From Rhodoferax sp. (GTDB taxonomy: Bacteria > Pseudomonadota > Gammaproteobacteria > Burkholderiales > Burkholderiaceae_C), in NCBI GenBank assembly GCA_031291305.1, contig JARLJH010000012.1, forward strand, positions 62,001 to 126,000: DNA of 64,000 nucleotides, written 5' to 3'. Positions 45,228 through 53,312 of this stretch are shown here, piece after piece. Both the position numbers and the translations under genes were made by a program. The notes beneath the pieces are model-generated. The model ran no database searches. It saw only the letters and a list, made by a program, of their open reading frames with translations, and was not told the origin of the DNA. Positions within the stretch are counted from its first letter, which is position 1. Each line of letters begins with the position of its first letter.

Positions 45228-45800
45228 TTATGCGTCACTCTGCACGGTGGTGCAAAGGCGCGCTGGAAGGCCACTGGCCAGCCAAACGCGCTCCCAAACC
45301 ATGATGCTGCGGTGAATCTGCAGGCCCACGGTCTGTGCGGTGCGCACATGCACCACCACTGGTGCGGGGGCCTCCTGTTCCCACCAACCGTTGAGGCTGA
45401 GTTGCAACTCGGCTTGGGCAATGTCCTCGGTCGCGAATTGCCAGAGCGAGGTATGCAGCAGATCGGTTTCTGGAATGCCCCATATCTGCTGACGCAAAGG
45501 CGATGCCGCCAACAACCGGTGGTCGATATCGGTAATCAAATGCGTGGGCAAAGTGCAATGCTGAACCAGCCGCTGCAAGGCGGCATCCTGTGCTGGTGAA
45601 TGAGCCAGGGCATGCCACAAAGCCTGAATGACCTCTGCTGACGGCGTGATACTGCCCCGCTCCCAGCGCGACACGGTGGCTTGATTCACTCCCGCCATGA
45701 CGGCCACAGCCTCCTGCTTCAACGCTTTGATGCGCCGCAAACGCTTGAGCCGCTTGCCAAACGATGGCAAGGAAGCAATGACTTGGATGGTGTGCGGCAT
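45228..45800 (-). CDS. XRE-family HTH regulator with a sensor-like C-terminus
   Basis: This protein has about 190 residues. The N-terminal HTH shows FGKRLKRLRRIKALKQEAVA and VNQATVSRWERGSITPSAEV. The C-terminal half (LPTHLITDIDHRLLAASPLR, VVVHVRTAQTVGLQIHRSIM) looks like a small PAS-type ligand domain. It precedes the MFS gene on the same strand. ATG 45800 (MPHTIQVI) is more plausible than the upstream extension to 45842. Confidence 0.82.
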   Translation of the reverse strand: MPHTIQVIASLPSFGKRLKRLRRIKALKQEAVAVMAGVNQATVSRWERGSITPSAEVIQALWHALAHSPAQDAALQRLVQHCTLPTHLITDIDHRLLAASPLRQQIWGIPETDLLHTSLWQFATEDIAQAELQLSLNGWWEQEAPAPVVVHVRTAQTVGLQIHRSIMVWERVWLASGLPARLCTTVQSDA

Positions 45801-45972
45801 GGCAAGTATTCTGTTAGAGATGTTCAGCCATCTCCAGTGCAAGAAGGTGGCAAGGGCTCAGGGATGGGAGGATGTAAACGATGATCATGGCCGCTTGTGA
45901 TGCAGGATGCCGCACATTATCTTTGCCCGAGGTTCGGACCGCCGACGTGTCATGAGGCGGAGCGAAAAATAC

Positions 45973-46028
45973 TCTGTTGTTGATAGCAACATACGCAGGT
46001 TATACCTGGGCTATGGGCCATTTTTGCA
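45973..46028 (+). repeat. Dispersed GCTATT...ATAGC repeat, copy 3
   Basis: This reads TTGTTGATAGCAACATACGC, AGGTTATACCTGGGCTATGG and GCCATTTTTGCA. It is aligned with copy 5 at 58488-58545 (both have GATACCTGGGCTA-like centres). The rest of 45801-46376 is AT-rich; a 63-residue minus-strand frame at 46054-46245 has no family features. Confidence 0.65.
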
Positions 46029-46102
46029 TTGATCATTGAAGCCAGAATTCAATTCATCGGCACATGCGTTCACTGTCGTTTGGTGAGCAAGTCCACGGAA
46101 AA

Positions 46103-46283
46103 ATGTATACATAAATAGCAAAGCCAAAAAACAACAGCGGTGTCACGAGGTCTTCTTTAGTCATTACCCGTTGAAATTTGGACCATGTTTGGCCTAAAAA
46201 GCTCAAATATTTGACCGGATTGGTGTTTACCCACATTGACGACATTGATATTGGCCTGTTAAATCACATCAACATGTATACAT
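46103..46283. promoter_or_regulatory. Two identical ATGTATACAT palindromes upstream of the methyl-transfer cluster
   Basis: ATGTATACAT occurs at 46103-46112 and again at 46274-46283, in the AT-rich leader before the MetV-MetF gene (start 46377). This 10-bp palindrome has the TGTATACA core seen at sites of GntR/FCD-type regulators. No such regulator is encoded in the window. They are the best operator candidates for the cluster. Confidence 0.5.
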
Positions 46284-46376
46284 CTGGTATTCATCAAGAT
46301 GTCATCCTTGGCCACATACACACCATCTATTAGCCCCGGGCATCGGGTTCAACTGACTTTGCAAGCGTAGTCACCC

Positions 46377-47792
46377 ATGCACGCCCTACGTCTCTGGTCT
46401 GTCCGTCATGCCCGTGGCCTGCGCCGGGTGTATGACCTGTTCTCGCGGTTGGCGCCGGTGGTGGCCCCGGTGGCTCGCGCCATTGGCGTGACCCGCACCG
46501 AGGCACTCTTGCGCCCGCTGGAGCGCAACGCCAAGGGCTTGCTGTTTGACTGTCGCATGTGCGGCCAGTGTGTGCTCTCGGCCACCGGCATGGCCTGCCC
46601 GATGAATTGCGCCAAGGAAATGCGCAACGGCCCCTGCGGCGGCGTGCGCGCCAATGGCCATTGCGAGGTCAAGCCCGACATGCGCTGCGTCTGGGTGGAA
46701 GCCACTGCCGGCACCAAACGCATCGCGCCCGACCACCTGGCCCACCCCACACCCTTGCTGCCCGCCATTGACCAGCGCAAACGCGGCAGCGCCAGCTGGA
46801 TTCAGGTGATCCATGGCAAGCCGAACCCGGCCTTTCAACCGCCCGTAGGTGAACGCATCACCCCCCAGGCACAGCAAGGCCCGCTGGAGCGCGCCTGCCG
46901 CTCGGGCCGTTTTGTCATCACCGTGGAAGTGGCCCCGCCGGACTCAGCCAACCCAGCCGACCTGCTGGCGCGTGCCGAAAAATTCAAGGGCCTGGTCGAT
47001 GCCATCAACATCACCGACGGCGCGGGTGGCAACTGCCACATGTCCAGCGTGGCGGCATCCGCCATCTTGACCACTCACGGCTTTGCGCCGGTCTACCAGG
47101 TGGCCTGCCGCGACCGCAACCGCATTGCGATTCAGGGCGACATTCTGGGGGCCAGCGCTCTGGGTGTGCAAAACATCTTGTGCCTGACGGGTGACGATGT
47201 CAGCCAGGGCGACCACCCGCAGGCCAAGCCGGTGTTTGACCTGGATGCCGTCTCGCTGCTGCACATTGCACGCGGCATGTGTGACCGGGGCGAATACGCC
47301 AGCGGCCGCAAGCTGCTCACTGCGCCCGACCTGTTCATTGGTGCCACCGCCAATCCTTTTGTGCCACCGTTTGGCGACCGCATTGCCAATCTGGAAAAGA
47401 AGATTGCCGCCGGTGCGCGTTTCATCCAGACCCAGTTTTGTTTTGATCTGCTCATGCTGGAAGACTTCATGCGCCTGGTGCGTGAGCGTGGCCTGCACCA
47501 ACGCGCCCACTTCATCGTCGGTGTCGGCACATTGGGCAGCGCCAAGGCCTTGGGCTGGATGGCGCAGCATGTGCCCGGCGTGCATGTGCCCCCTGCTTTG
47601 CTGGCGCGCATTGCCGCCGCACCGGATCAAAAAGCCGAAGCCAAGCAAGTGTGTATTGAAACCATCCAAGCCCTGGCACGCATTGAAGGCGTGGCCGGTG
47701 TGCATGTGATGGGCCACAAAAACGAGGACACCCTCGCCCAGATCATTTCCGAGAGCGGTTTGCGCGAGCAAACCCGTCTGCACTGCGAATGA
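46377..47792 (+). CDS. MetV-MetF fusion: methylene-tetrahydrofolate reductase with N-terminal Cys-rich domain
   Basis: This protein has 471 residues. Residues ~55-105 form a MetV/PF12225-type Cys-rich domain: C59, C62, C65 (CRMCGQC), C74, C78, C87 (NGPCGG), C96, C104. In acetogens MetV is a separate Fe-S or zinc subunit partnering MetF. Residues ~170-465 are a MetF TIM-barrel (FVITVEVAPPDSANPADLL, NITDGAGGNCHMSS, NILCLTGDDVSQGDHP, GARFIQTQFCFDLL). Placed first in a corrinoid methyltransferase cluster, it probably oxidises methyl-THF to methylene-THF, the reverse of the biosynthetic direction. The next gene follows after 26 bp. No strong RBS is visible at the ATG. Confidence 0.88.
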   Translation: MHALRLWSVRHARGLRRVYDLFSRLAPVVAPVARAIGVTRTEALLRPLERNAKGLLFDCRMCGQCVLSATGMACPMNCAKEMRNGPCGGVRANGHCEVKPDMRCVWVEATAGTKRIAPDHLAHPTPLLPAIDQRKRGSASWIQVIHGKPNPAFQPPVGERITPQAQQGPLERACRSGRFVITVEVAPPDSANPADLLARAEKFKGLVDAINITDGAGGNCHMSSVAASAILTTHGFAPVYQVACRDRNRIAIQGDILGASALGVQNILCLTGDDVSQGDHPQAKPVFDLDAVSLLHIARGMCDRGEYASGRKLLTAPDLFIGATANPFVPPFGDRIANLEKKIAAGARFIQTQFCFDLLMLEDFMRLVRERGLHQRAHFIVGVGTLGSAKALGWMAQHVPGVHVPPALLARIAAAPDQKAEAKQVCIETIQALARIEGVAGVHVMGHKNEDTLAQIISESGLREQTRLHCE

Positions 47793-47818
47793 CTTTTTTA
47801 ACAAAGAGGAGACCCCCA

Positions 47819-48481
47819 ATGAGCGACATGACCCCACAGGAACAACAGCTGGTCGAATGGCTGGCCGACATGAACGAGGACGACGCGCTGGCGCTGTCCA
47901 ACAAAATGCTGCTGGAAGAAGGCGCTGACCCGCTGCGCGTGCTCGAACTCTGTCGCACCGCCATGGACATCGTTGGCAAGCGTTTTGAGGAAGGCGAATA
48001 CTTCCTGCCCGAGTTGGTGCTGGCCGGTGAAATGCTCGACACCATCGGCAAAGTCGCCAAGCCGCTGATCAAGGCCGCGCCCGGTGAAGAGGTCAAAACA
48101 CACGGCAAGGTGCTGATCGGAACAGTGCATGGCGACCTGCACGACATCGGCAAGAACATCGTCACCTTCATGCTCGACATCAATGGCTTTGAGGTCAAAG
48201 ACATCGGCATTGACGTGCCGGTCAAGACCTTCATCAAAGAAATCAACGAGTACCAACCCGATGTGGTGGGTCTTTCAGGGTTTCTGACGCTGGCCTTTGA
48301 TTCCATGAAAGAAACCATTGCCGCTTTTGAGGCCGAAGGCATCCGTAACAAGTTCAAGATCATGATTGGCGGCGGCCAGATTGACGACACCGTGCGCGGT
48401 TACACCGGGGCCGATGCCTTCGGTGTCAACGCCGTTGAAGCCGTGCATCTGTGCAAGAACTGGATGGGGGTGGCAGCATGA
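47819..48481 (+). CDS. Corrinoid (B12-binding) methyl-carrier protein
   Basis: This 220-residue protein has an N-terminal helical cap (about 1-85, MtaC/MetH cap type: LVEWLADMNEDDALALSNKM) and a Rossmann-like B12 domain. The B12 domain carries the base-off His motif GDLHDIGKNIV (D106-x-H108-x-x-G111), VVGLSGFLT and IMIGGGQI. Such proteins carry the methyl group between methyltransferases I and II. RBS AAAGAGGAGA precedes the ATG. It overlaps the methyltransferase I gene by 4 bp, expected for tight stoichiometry. Confidence 0.93.
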   Translation: MSDMTPQEQQLVEWLADMNEDDALALSNKMLLEEGADPLRVLELCRTAMDIVGKRFEEGEYFLPELVLAGEMLDTIGKVAKPLIKAAPGEEVKTHGKVLIGTVHGDLHDIGKNIVTFMLDINGFEVKDIGIDVPVKTFIKEINEYQPDVVGLSGFLTLAFDSMKETIAAFEAEGIRNKFKIMIGGGQIDDTVRGYTGADAFGVNAVEAVHLCKNWMGVAA

Positions 48482-49782
48482 GCGCCGAGAACACCATGGC
48501 CGCCGACTCCACCATGATTGGGCCGTATGAACAAACGGCTGCCGCCAAGGCCGCCTATGACGCACGCTGGGAACGCATCCTGGCCTGCGTGCGCCTGGAG
48601 CAGCCTAAGCGCATGCCGGTGGGCTTTCAGAGCTTCTTCTTCCCGGCCACCTATGGCGGCATCACCTACAACGAGTTGATGCACGACTACGAGAAGGCCA
48701 AAAAGGTTTGCTACGACGTGGTCATGGAGTTTGAACCCGACGGCGTCTACCCCTTGCTGATGGGCACCAACCAGGGCCGCGCGTTGGAAAAGCTCGAATT
48801 CAAACAACTCCAGTGGCCCGGTCACGGCGTGGGCGACATGCAGCCCTACCAGTACCTGGACCGCGAGTACATGAGCGCCGACGAGTACGACGACTTCCTG
48901 TTCGACCCCACGGGCTTTTACATCCACAAATACCTGCCGCGCGTGGCCGGTGCTTTTGAAGGTTTTGACAAACTGCCGTCCTTCCCCGGCCTGCACTACT
49001 TCCGCCTGGTCAACGGCATTCGGTCCTTTGCCCTGCCCGAAGTGCGCGCCTCGTTTGACAAGATCGTCGCCGCTGCCGAAGAGGTCAACACCTTCTTTGG
49101 CCACCATATCGACTGGACGCAAAAGATCAACGCCGCCGGTTACCCGCTGTTCAACGGCATCAACGCCGTGTCGCCCTACGACTTCATCGCCGACTACTTC
49201 CGCGGTGCCACCGGCATGATGAAAGACCTGTACCGCCACAAAGACAAACTCAAGCAGGTGCTGGACAAGGCCGCGGTGTTCCTCACCAAGATGACCATCA
49301 CCAATGCCAAGATGTCGGGCAACCCCATTGTCTTCATCCCGATCCACTGGGCGCCGGATGCGTTCATGAGCCCGAAGCAGTTTGAAGAATTCTGGTGGCC
49401 GCCGTTTCGCAAAATGATGATGGGCATGATCGAGGCCGACCTGATCCCCATGCCGATGTGGGAGTCCGACTGCACCAAGCGGCTGGAAGTCATCAAAGAC
49501 ATTCCGGCCGGAAAATGCATCTACTGGTTTGAGCGCACCGACATGGTCAAGGCCTTTGAAGTGCTGGGCGACCGCGTGGCCTTGCGCGGCAACCTGTCAC
49601 CGTCGATGCTGACCACCGGCACACCTGCTGACGTGGACGCTGCCGTCAAGCACTTGGTGGACAACGTCTGGAACAAGGGCGGCAATTTGATTCTGGACGG
49701 CGCCTTCGGCATCCCGGACGAAACGCCCACGCCCAATGTGCGCGCCATGTTCGACGCGGCCCGCAAGTACGCCGGCGGTTAA
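48478..49782 (+). CDS. UroD-family corrinoid methyltransferase I (MtvB/CmuA-like)
   Basis: This 434-residue protein of the uroporphyrinogen-decarboxylase superfamily is longer than HemE (~350) and lies outside a haem context. It shows RMPVGFQSFFFPATYGGITY, the YGGI-type entry, FWWPPFRKMMMGMIEADLIP, PMWESDCTKRLEVIKDIPAG (likely metal-ligand region with E and C) and ALRGNLSPSMLTTGTPADVD. UroD-type methyltransferases transfer methyl groups from methoxyaromatics, methanol-derived carriers or chloromethane to a corrinoid. The substrate here is unknown; methoxylated aromatics are a reasonable guess. In CmuA this domain is fused to the corrinoid domain; here they are separate, overlapping genes. Confidence 0.85.
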   Translation: MSAENTMAADSTMIGPYEQTAAAKAAYDARWERILACVRLEQPKRMPVGFQSFFFPATYGGITYNELMHDYEKAKKVCYDVVMEFEPDGVYPLLMGTNQGRALEKLEFKQLQWPGHGVGDMQPYQYLDREYMSADEYDDFLFDPTGFYIHKYLPRVAGAFEGFDKLPSFPGLHYFRLVNGIRSFALPEVRASFDKIVAAAEEVNTFFGHHIDWTQKINAAGYPLFNGINAVSPYDFIADYFRGATGMMKDLYRHKDKLKQVLDKAAVFLTKMTITNAKMSGNPIVFIPIHWAPDAFMSPKQFEEFWWPPFRKMMMGMIEADLIPMPMWESDCTKRLEVIKDIPAGKCIYWFERTDMVKAFEVLGDRVALRGNLSPSMLTTGTPADVDAAVKHLVDNVWNKGGNLILDGAFGIPDETPTPNVRAMFDAARKYAGG

Positions 49783-49821
49783 TACGCAGGCTTAACCACG
49801 CTCACCCACCAGCTCATCACC

Positions 49822-50514
49822 ATGCCCAGCCGCACCCACATCAATCTGCTGCGCAACGTCGCCGCCATGCCTTTAAGTGGCAGGCAGTCGCCCTTGCGCG
49901 AACGCATGCGCCGTGACGCGCTGGCCCTGGCTGAACGTGAGGGCCTGGGCGAGGTGGCCTTGAGCTACTGCATCGTGCCCTTGGAGCAGCCCGTGGGCGA
50001 AACGCTGCGGCTGGCGGGTGAAACCCTGCACGCGCCCTGGCTGCTGCCCGCCAGCGGCCAGCTCACCGCGCTGGCCTGTGCCTCGTGCACGGTCGGCCCG
50101 GCACTGGAGGCGCGGGTCACCGCCTTGTTCACCGAAAAACGTGCCTCGATTGCACTGGCGCTGGATGAAGTGGGCAACGAGCTGCTGTTTGCCGCCTCAC
50201 GCCTGGTGCAAGACCGTATGCTGGCCGATGCCCAACGCCAGGGCTTGAGCTTGAGTGGTGAATTGCGCCCCGGCGATCCTGGCTTGGCCATTGACGCGCA
50301 CGCCACCGTGTTGCGCCTGGCCCAGGCTGAGTCCATTGGTGTTGTCGCCCGATATGGCCATACGCTGTACCCGCTCAAGTCCTTCTCGGTGGTGATGGGC
50401 GCTGGCATCAACTTGCCCAGAGCCAACTGGTCACGCTGTGACAGCTGCCCCACCCGCGCCAAATGCAAACTGGCCCATCGCGAACAGGCCGAGCGCGAGC
50501 TGGCATCAGCTTGA
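49822..50514 (+). CDS. MetH-activation-domain-like protein with C-terminal Cys motif
   Basis: This 230-residue protein resembles the vitamin-B12-dependent methionine synthase activation domain group found beside corrinoid methyltransferases: LACASCTVGPALEARVTALF, ALALDEVGNELLFAASRLVQ, HATVLRLAQAESIGVVA. It ends with NWSRCDSCPTRAKCKLAH, a Cx2Cx5C-type set that may bind a cluster or zinc. Probable role: keep the corrinoid in the active state or help its reductive activation. It is 40 bp after the methyltransferase I gene and 27 bp before the activator gene. Confidence 0.78.
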   Translation: MPSRTHINLLRNVAAMPLSGRQSPLRERMRRDALALAEREGLGEVALSYCIVPLEQPVGETLRLAGETLHAPWLLPASGQLTALACASCTVGPALEARVTALFTEKRASIALALDEVGNELLFAASRLVQDRMLADAQRQGLSLSGELRPGDPGLAIDAHATVLRLAQAESIGVVARYGHTLYPLKSFSVVMGAGINLPRANWSRCDSCPTRAKCKLAHREQAERELASA

Positions 50515-50541
50515 TCGACTCGCCGCCATTCATTGCCCACC

Positions 50542-52383
50542 ATGCCCCACACCCGCCCCGCCACCCACGCCGTAAGCCACACGCTTCACTTCCCCGAGCT
50601 GGATCGCTCCATCACCGCGCAAGCCGACGAGAGCGTCTTCCAGAGCGCCCGCCGCCAGGGCCTGCGCCTGGTGGGCGCTTGCGGAGGCCGTGGCACCTGC
50701 GGCACTTGCGTGGTGCGGGTGACAGAGGGCCACGTGGATGCCACACCCGCCAGCGCCATCAGTGAACCGGCGGCCATCGGCCCCAACCCCACCCACAGCC
50801 GCAAAAAGTGGCTGCGCGCCTGCCAAATCCACGCCCACAGCGACTGCAGCATCGAAGTCGCCCCGCGCTCCCTGGCCCCGGTGGTGCGGGCCGAGGCAGA
50901 CACTGCGGGCGTGCCCGAAATGCTGGCGCTCGATGCCAGCGTGCGCAGCCATGACATCACCGTGCCCGCAGCGACCTTGGCCGACAACCTCAGCGATGCC
51001 GACCGCGTGCTGCGGGCTCTGGGTGCATCCAACCTCACGCTGGATTTGAAGGCCGCCCAAACCCTGTCGCCGCTGCTGCGCAAACAATCGAACGACGAAC
51101 ACTGGTCACTGCGCGTGCGCCAGCGCGGCCAGGAGCTGATCGACTTTGCCCCCAGCGCCAGCCGCACCCTGGGCCTGGCGGTGGATCTGGGCACGACCAA
51201 CGCCGCAGCCTTTCTGGTCGACCTGGAAACCGGCGCACGCCTGGCCAGCTTGGGCATCGAGAACCCGCAAACCGCCTGGGGCGCGGACCTGATCAGCCGC
51301 ATCAACAACGCGGTGCGCAGCGACAGCACCCGTGAAGAGTTGCGCGCCGCCGCCGTGACCGCCATCAACGCCCTGGCGCACGACCTGTGCCACGCCGTGG
51401 GGGCCAGCCGCGAGCAGATTGTGGATGCCGTGGTCTGTGGCAACACCGCCATGCACCACCTGCTGCTGGGCCTGCCTGTCGTGCAATTAGGCCGTGCACC
51501 CTTTGTAGCTACTGCGCGGGCAGCTATGGATTTGAAAGCACGTGAACTGGGCCTGAGCATTGCGCCAGGGGCCTGGGTACACATCGTCGCCAATGTGGGC
51601 GGCTTTGTCGGTGGCGACCACGTCACCGCGCTGCTGGCTACCCAAGACCGTTGGCAAGGCTGCCGCACCGCCTTGGTGATGGACATTGGCACCAACACCG
51701 AAATCTCACTCGTCCACGGCGGGCGCATCTTGTCGGCCTCTTGCCCGTCTGGTCCGGCGCTGGAGGGCGGTCACATCTCTTGCGGCATGCGGGCGGCAGA
51801 AGGCGCGATTGAGCGCGTCAGCCTGGAGGCTGGCCGCATCACCGTGCGCACCATTGGCAACCTGGCCCCAGTGGGCCTGTGTGGCTCAGGCGTGCTGGAT
51901 GCGCTGGCGGTGCTGCGCAGCGCCAACATCGTCAACGCCCGGGGCCGCCTGGCTGCCGACCATCCCGACGTGCAAGAACTCAACGGCCAGCGTGTCGCCG
52001 TGCTGGCCCCCGGCGTGCACTTTTCGCAAGACGACGTGCGTGCCGTGCAACTGGCCAAAGCCGCCATCCGCACTGGCGTGGACATGCTGCTGCAACACCA
52101 GGGCTTGCATGAGCAGGACATTGACCGCTTCATCATCGCCGGAGCCTTTGGGGCCTACATCGACATCAGCAGCGGCATGGCGATTGGCCTGTTCCCCAAG
52201 CTGCCGATGGAACGCTTTGAACAGGTGGGCAACGCCGCCGGCCTGGGTGTGCGCCAGATGCTGGCCAGCCAAGCTGCCCGAGCCCGCGCCACCGAACTGG
52301 CCAGCACCTGTGAATACGTGGAGCTATCCACCCGCAGCGAATTTCAAAAAGTTTTTTTACACCATATCGGATTCCCGTCCTAA
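50542..52383 (+). CDS. RACE protein: ATP-dependent reductive activator of corrinoid enzymes
   Basis: This 613-residue protein has an N-terminal 2Fe-2S ferredoxin domain with C47, C53, C56 (ACGGRGTCGTC) and C94. A linker and middle domain follow, then a DUF4445/ASKHA ATPase: LGLAVDLGTTNAAAFLVDLE, VVCGNTAMHHLLLG, VMDIGTNTEISLVHGG, CGMRAAEGAIE, GLCGSGVLDAL and FIIAGAFGAYIDI. RACE proteins (MtvD, RamQ-like) reduce Co(II) corrinoid back to Co(I) with ATP. Its presence implies the corrinoid carrier works at low potential and is prone to oxidation, notable in an apparently aerobic host. Start ATG 50542; an in-frame TTG lies at 50533. Confidence 0.93.
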   Translation: MPHTRPATHAVSHTLHFPELDRSITAQADESVFQSARRQGLRLVGACGGRGTCGTCVVRVTEGHVDATPASAISEPAAIGPNPTHSRKKWLRACQIHAHSDCSIEVAPRSLAPVVRAEADTAGVPEMLALDASVRSHDITVPAATLADNLSDADRVLRALGASNLTLDLKAAQTLSPLLRKQSNDEHWSLRVRQRGQELIDFAPSASRTLGLAVDLGTTNAAAFLVDLETGARLASLGIENPQTAWGADLISRINNAVRSDSTREELRAAAVTAINALAHDLCHAVGASREQIVDAVVCGNTAMHHLLLGLPVVQLGRAPFVATARAAMDLKARELGLSIAPGAWVHIVANVGGFVGGDHVTALLATQDRWQGCRTALVMDIGTNTEISLVHGGRILSASCPSGPALEGGHISCGMRAAEGAIERVSLEAGRITVRTIGNLAPVGLCGSGVLDALAVLRSANIVNARGRLAADHPDVQELNGQRVAVLAPGVHFSQDDVRAVQLAKAAIRTGVDMLLQHQGLHEQDIDRFIIAGAFGAYIDISSGMAIGLFPKLPMERFEQVGNAAGLGVRQMLASQAARARATELASTCEYVELSTRSEFQKVFLHHIGFPS

Positions 52384-52400
52384 CCCCAGAGGAGACAAGC

Positions 52401-53306
52401 ATGAACATGTCAGAACCCAACAACTTTGCCATCAAGATCATTGGCGAGCGCATCAACCCCGGCTTCAAAAGCACCCGCGCGCTGTTTGACAACGAAGACC
52501 TGCCCGGCATCCAGGCCCTGGCCGTGCGCCAGGCCGAGGCCGGTGCGACTTACCAAAACGTCAACATCGGTGCCCGTGCGTTGACCGACCCGCAGTTCAT
52601 GACCCGCGTGATCCAGGCCATTCAAGAGGTGGTGAGCACCCCGCTGTCGTTCGACTTCCCCAGCAAAAAAGTGCAAGAGATTTGCCTGGCTGCTTATGAC
52701 ATTGACAAGGCCGGTGGCGAGCTGCCCATCGTCAACTCCATCACCGAACACCGCTGGGATTTGATGGAGCTGTATGGCCCCTACAAGTTCAAGGTGATCC
52801 TGATGGCCTCGGAACGGCTGGAAGAAGTGGACGGGGCCATGGTGGCCAAGGGCAACAAGACCACGCAAGAAATCTACAGCACCGCCAAACGCGCCGCGCT
52901 GCGCCTGAAGAACGACTACGGCATGCCGCTGGACCACATCTTCATCGACATGTCGGTCTCGGCCATCATTGCCGACACCGAAGGCCTGAACCGCAGCACA
53001 GTGGAAGCCATCCGCCTGATTGGCGCCGACCCCGAGCTGAAAGGCGTGCACATGATGGGTGGCCTCTCGAACATCGGCCAGCAATTGCCCCCCAAAGCCG
53101 CCGACGGCTCTGACCTGAAACACTGCCTGGAAAACGCCTTCTTGACCCTGAACGTGCCACACGGTTTTGACTACGTGCTGGGCACACCCTGGCGCGGTTA
53201 CGAGCCCCTGGCTGAAGACCACCACGTGCTCACCACCTACCGCAACTTTCTGGAGCAAACCGGCAGCAATGCCCTACGGGCGGTACGCAAGTTTTACAAG
53301 GCCTAA
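52401..53306 (+). CDS. Pterin-binding methyltransferase II (methylcorrinoid:tetrahydrofolate, MtvA/CmuB-like)
   Basis: This 301-residue DHPS-like TIM-barrel protein has IIGERINPGFKSTRALFDNE at the N-terminus, AGATYQNVNIGARAL, SFDFPSKKVQEICL, PIVNSITEHRWDLM and IFIDMSVSAIIADTEGLNRS, followed by GVHMMGGLSNIGQQLP. This matches methyl-THF:corrinoid methyltransferases (AcsE/MtvA/CmuB). It would take the methyl group from the corrinoid protein to tetrahydrofolate, giving methyl-THF for the MetV-MetF enzyme. RBS AGAGGAGACAAGC precedes the ATG; 17 bp after the activator gene. Confidence 0.92.
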   Translation: MNMSEPNNFAIKIIGERINPGFKSTRALFDNEDLPGIQALAVRQAEAGATYQNVNIGARALTDPQFMTRVIQAIQEVVSTPLSFDFPSKKVQEICLAAYDIDKAGGELPIVNSITEHRWDLMELYGPYKFKVILMASERLEEVDGAMVAKGNKTTQEIYSTAKRAALRLKNDYGMPLDHIFIDMSVSAIIADTEGLNRSTVEAIRLIGADPELKGVHMMGGLSNIGQQLPPKAADGSDLKHCLENAFLTLNVPHGFDYVLGTPWRGYEPLAEDHHVLTTYRNFLEQTGSNALRAVRKFYKA

Positions 53307-53312
53307 AGCGTT

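Noticed and set aside
46054-46245. A 63-residue minus-strand frame with a hydrophobic segment
   Set aside because: AT-rich leader region, no ribosome-binding site, no family features; it also overlaps a likely operator.
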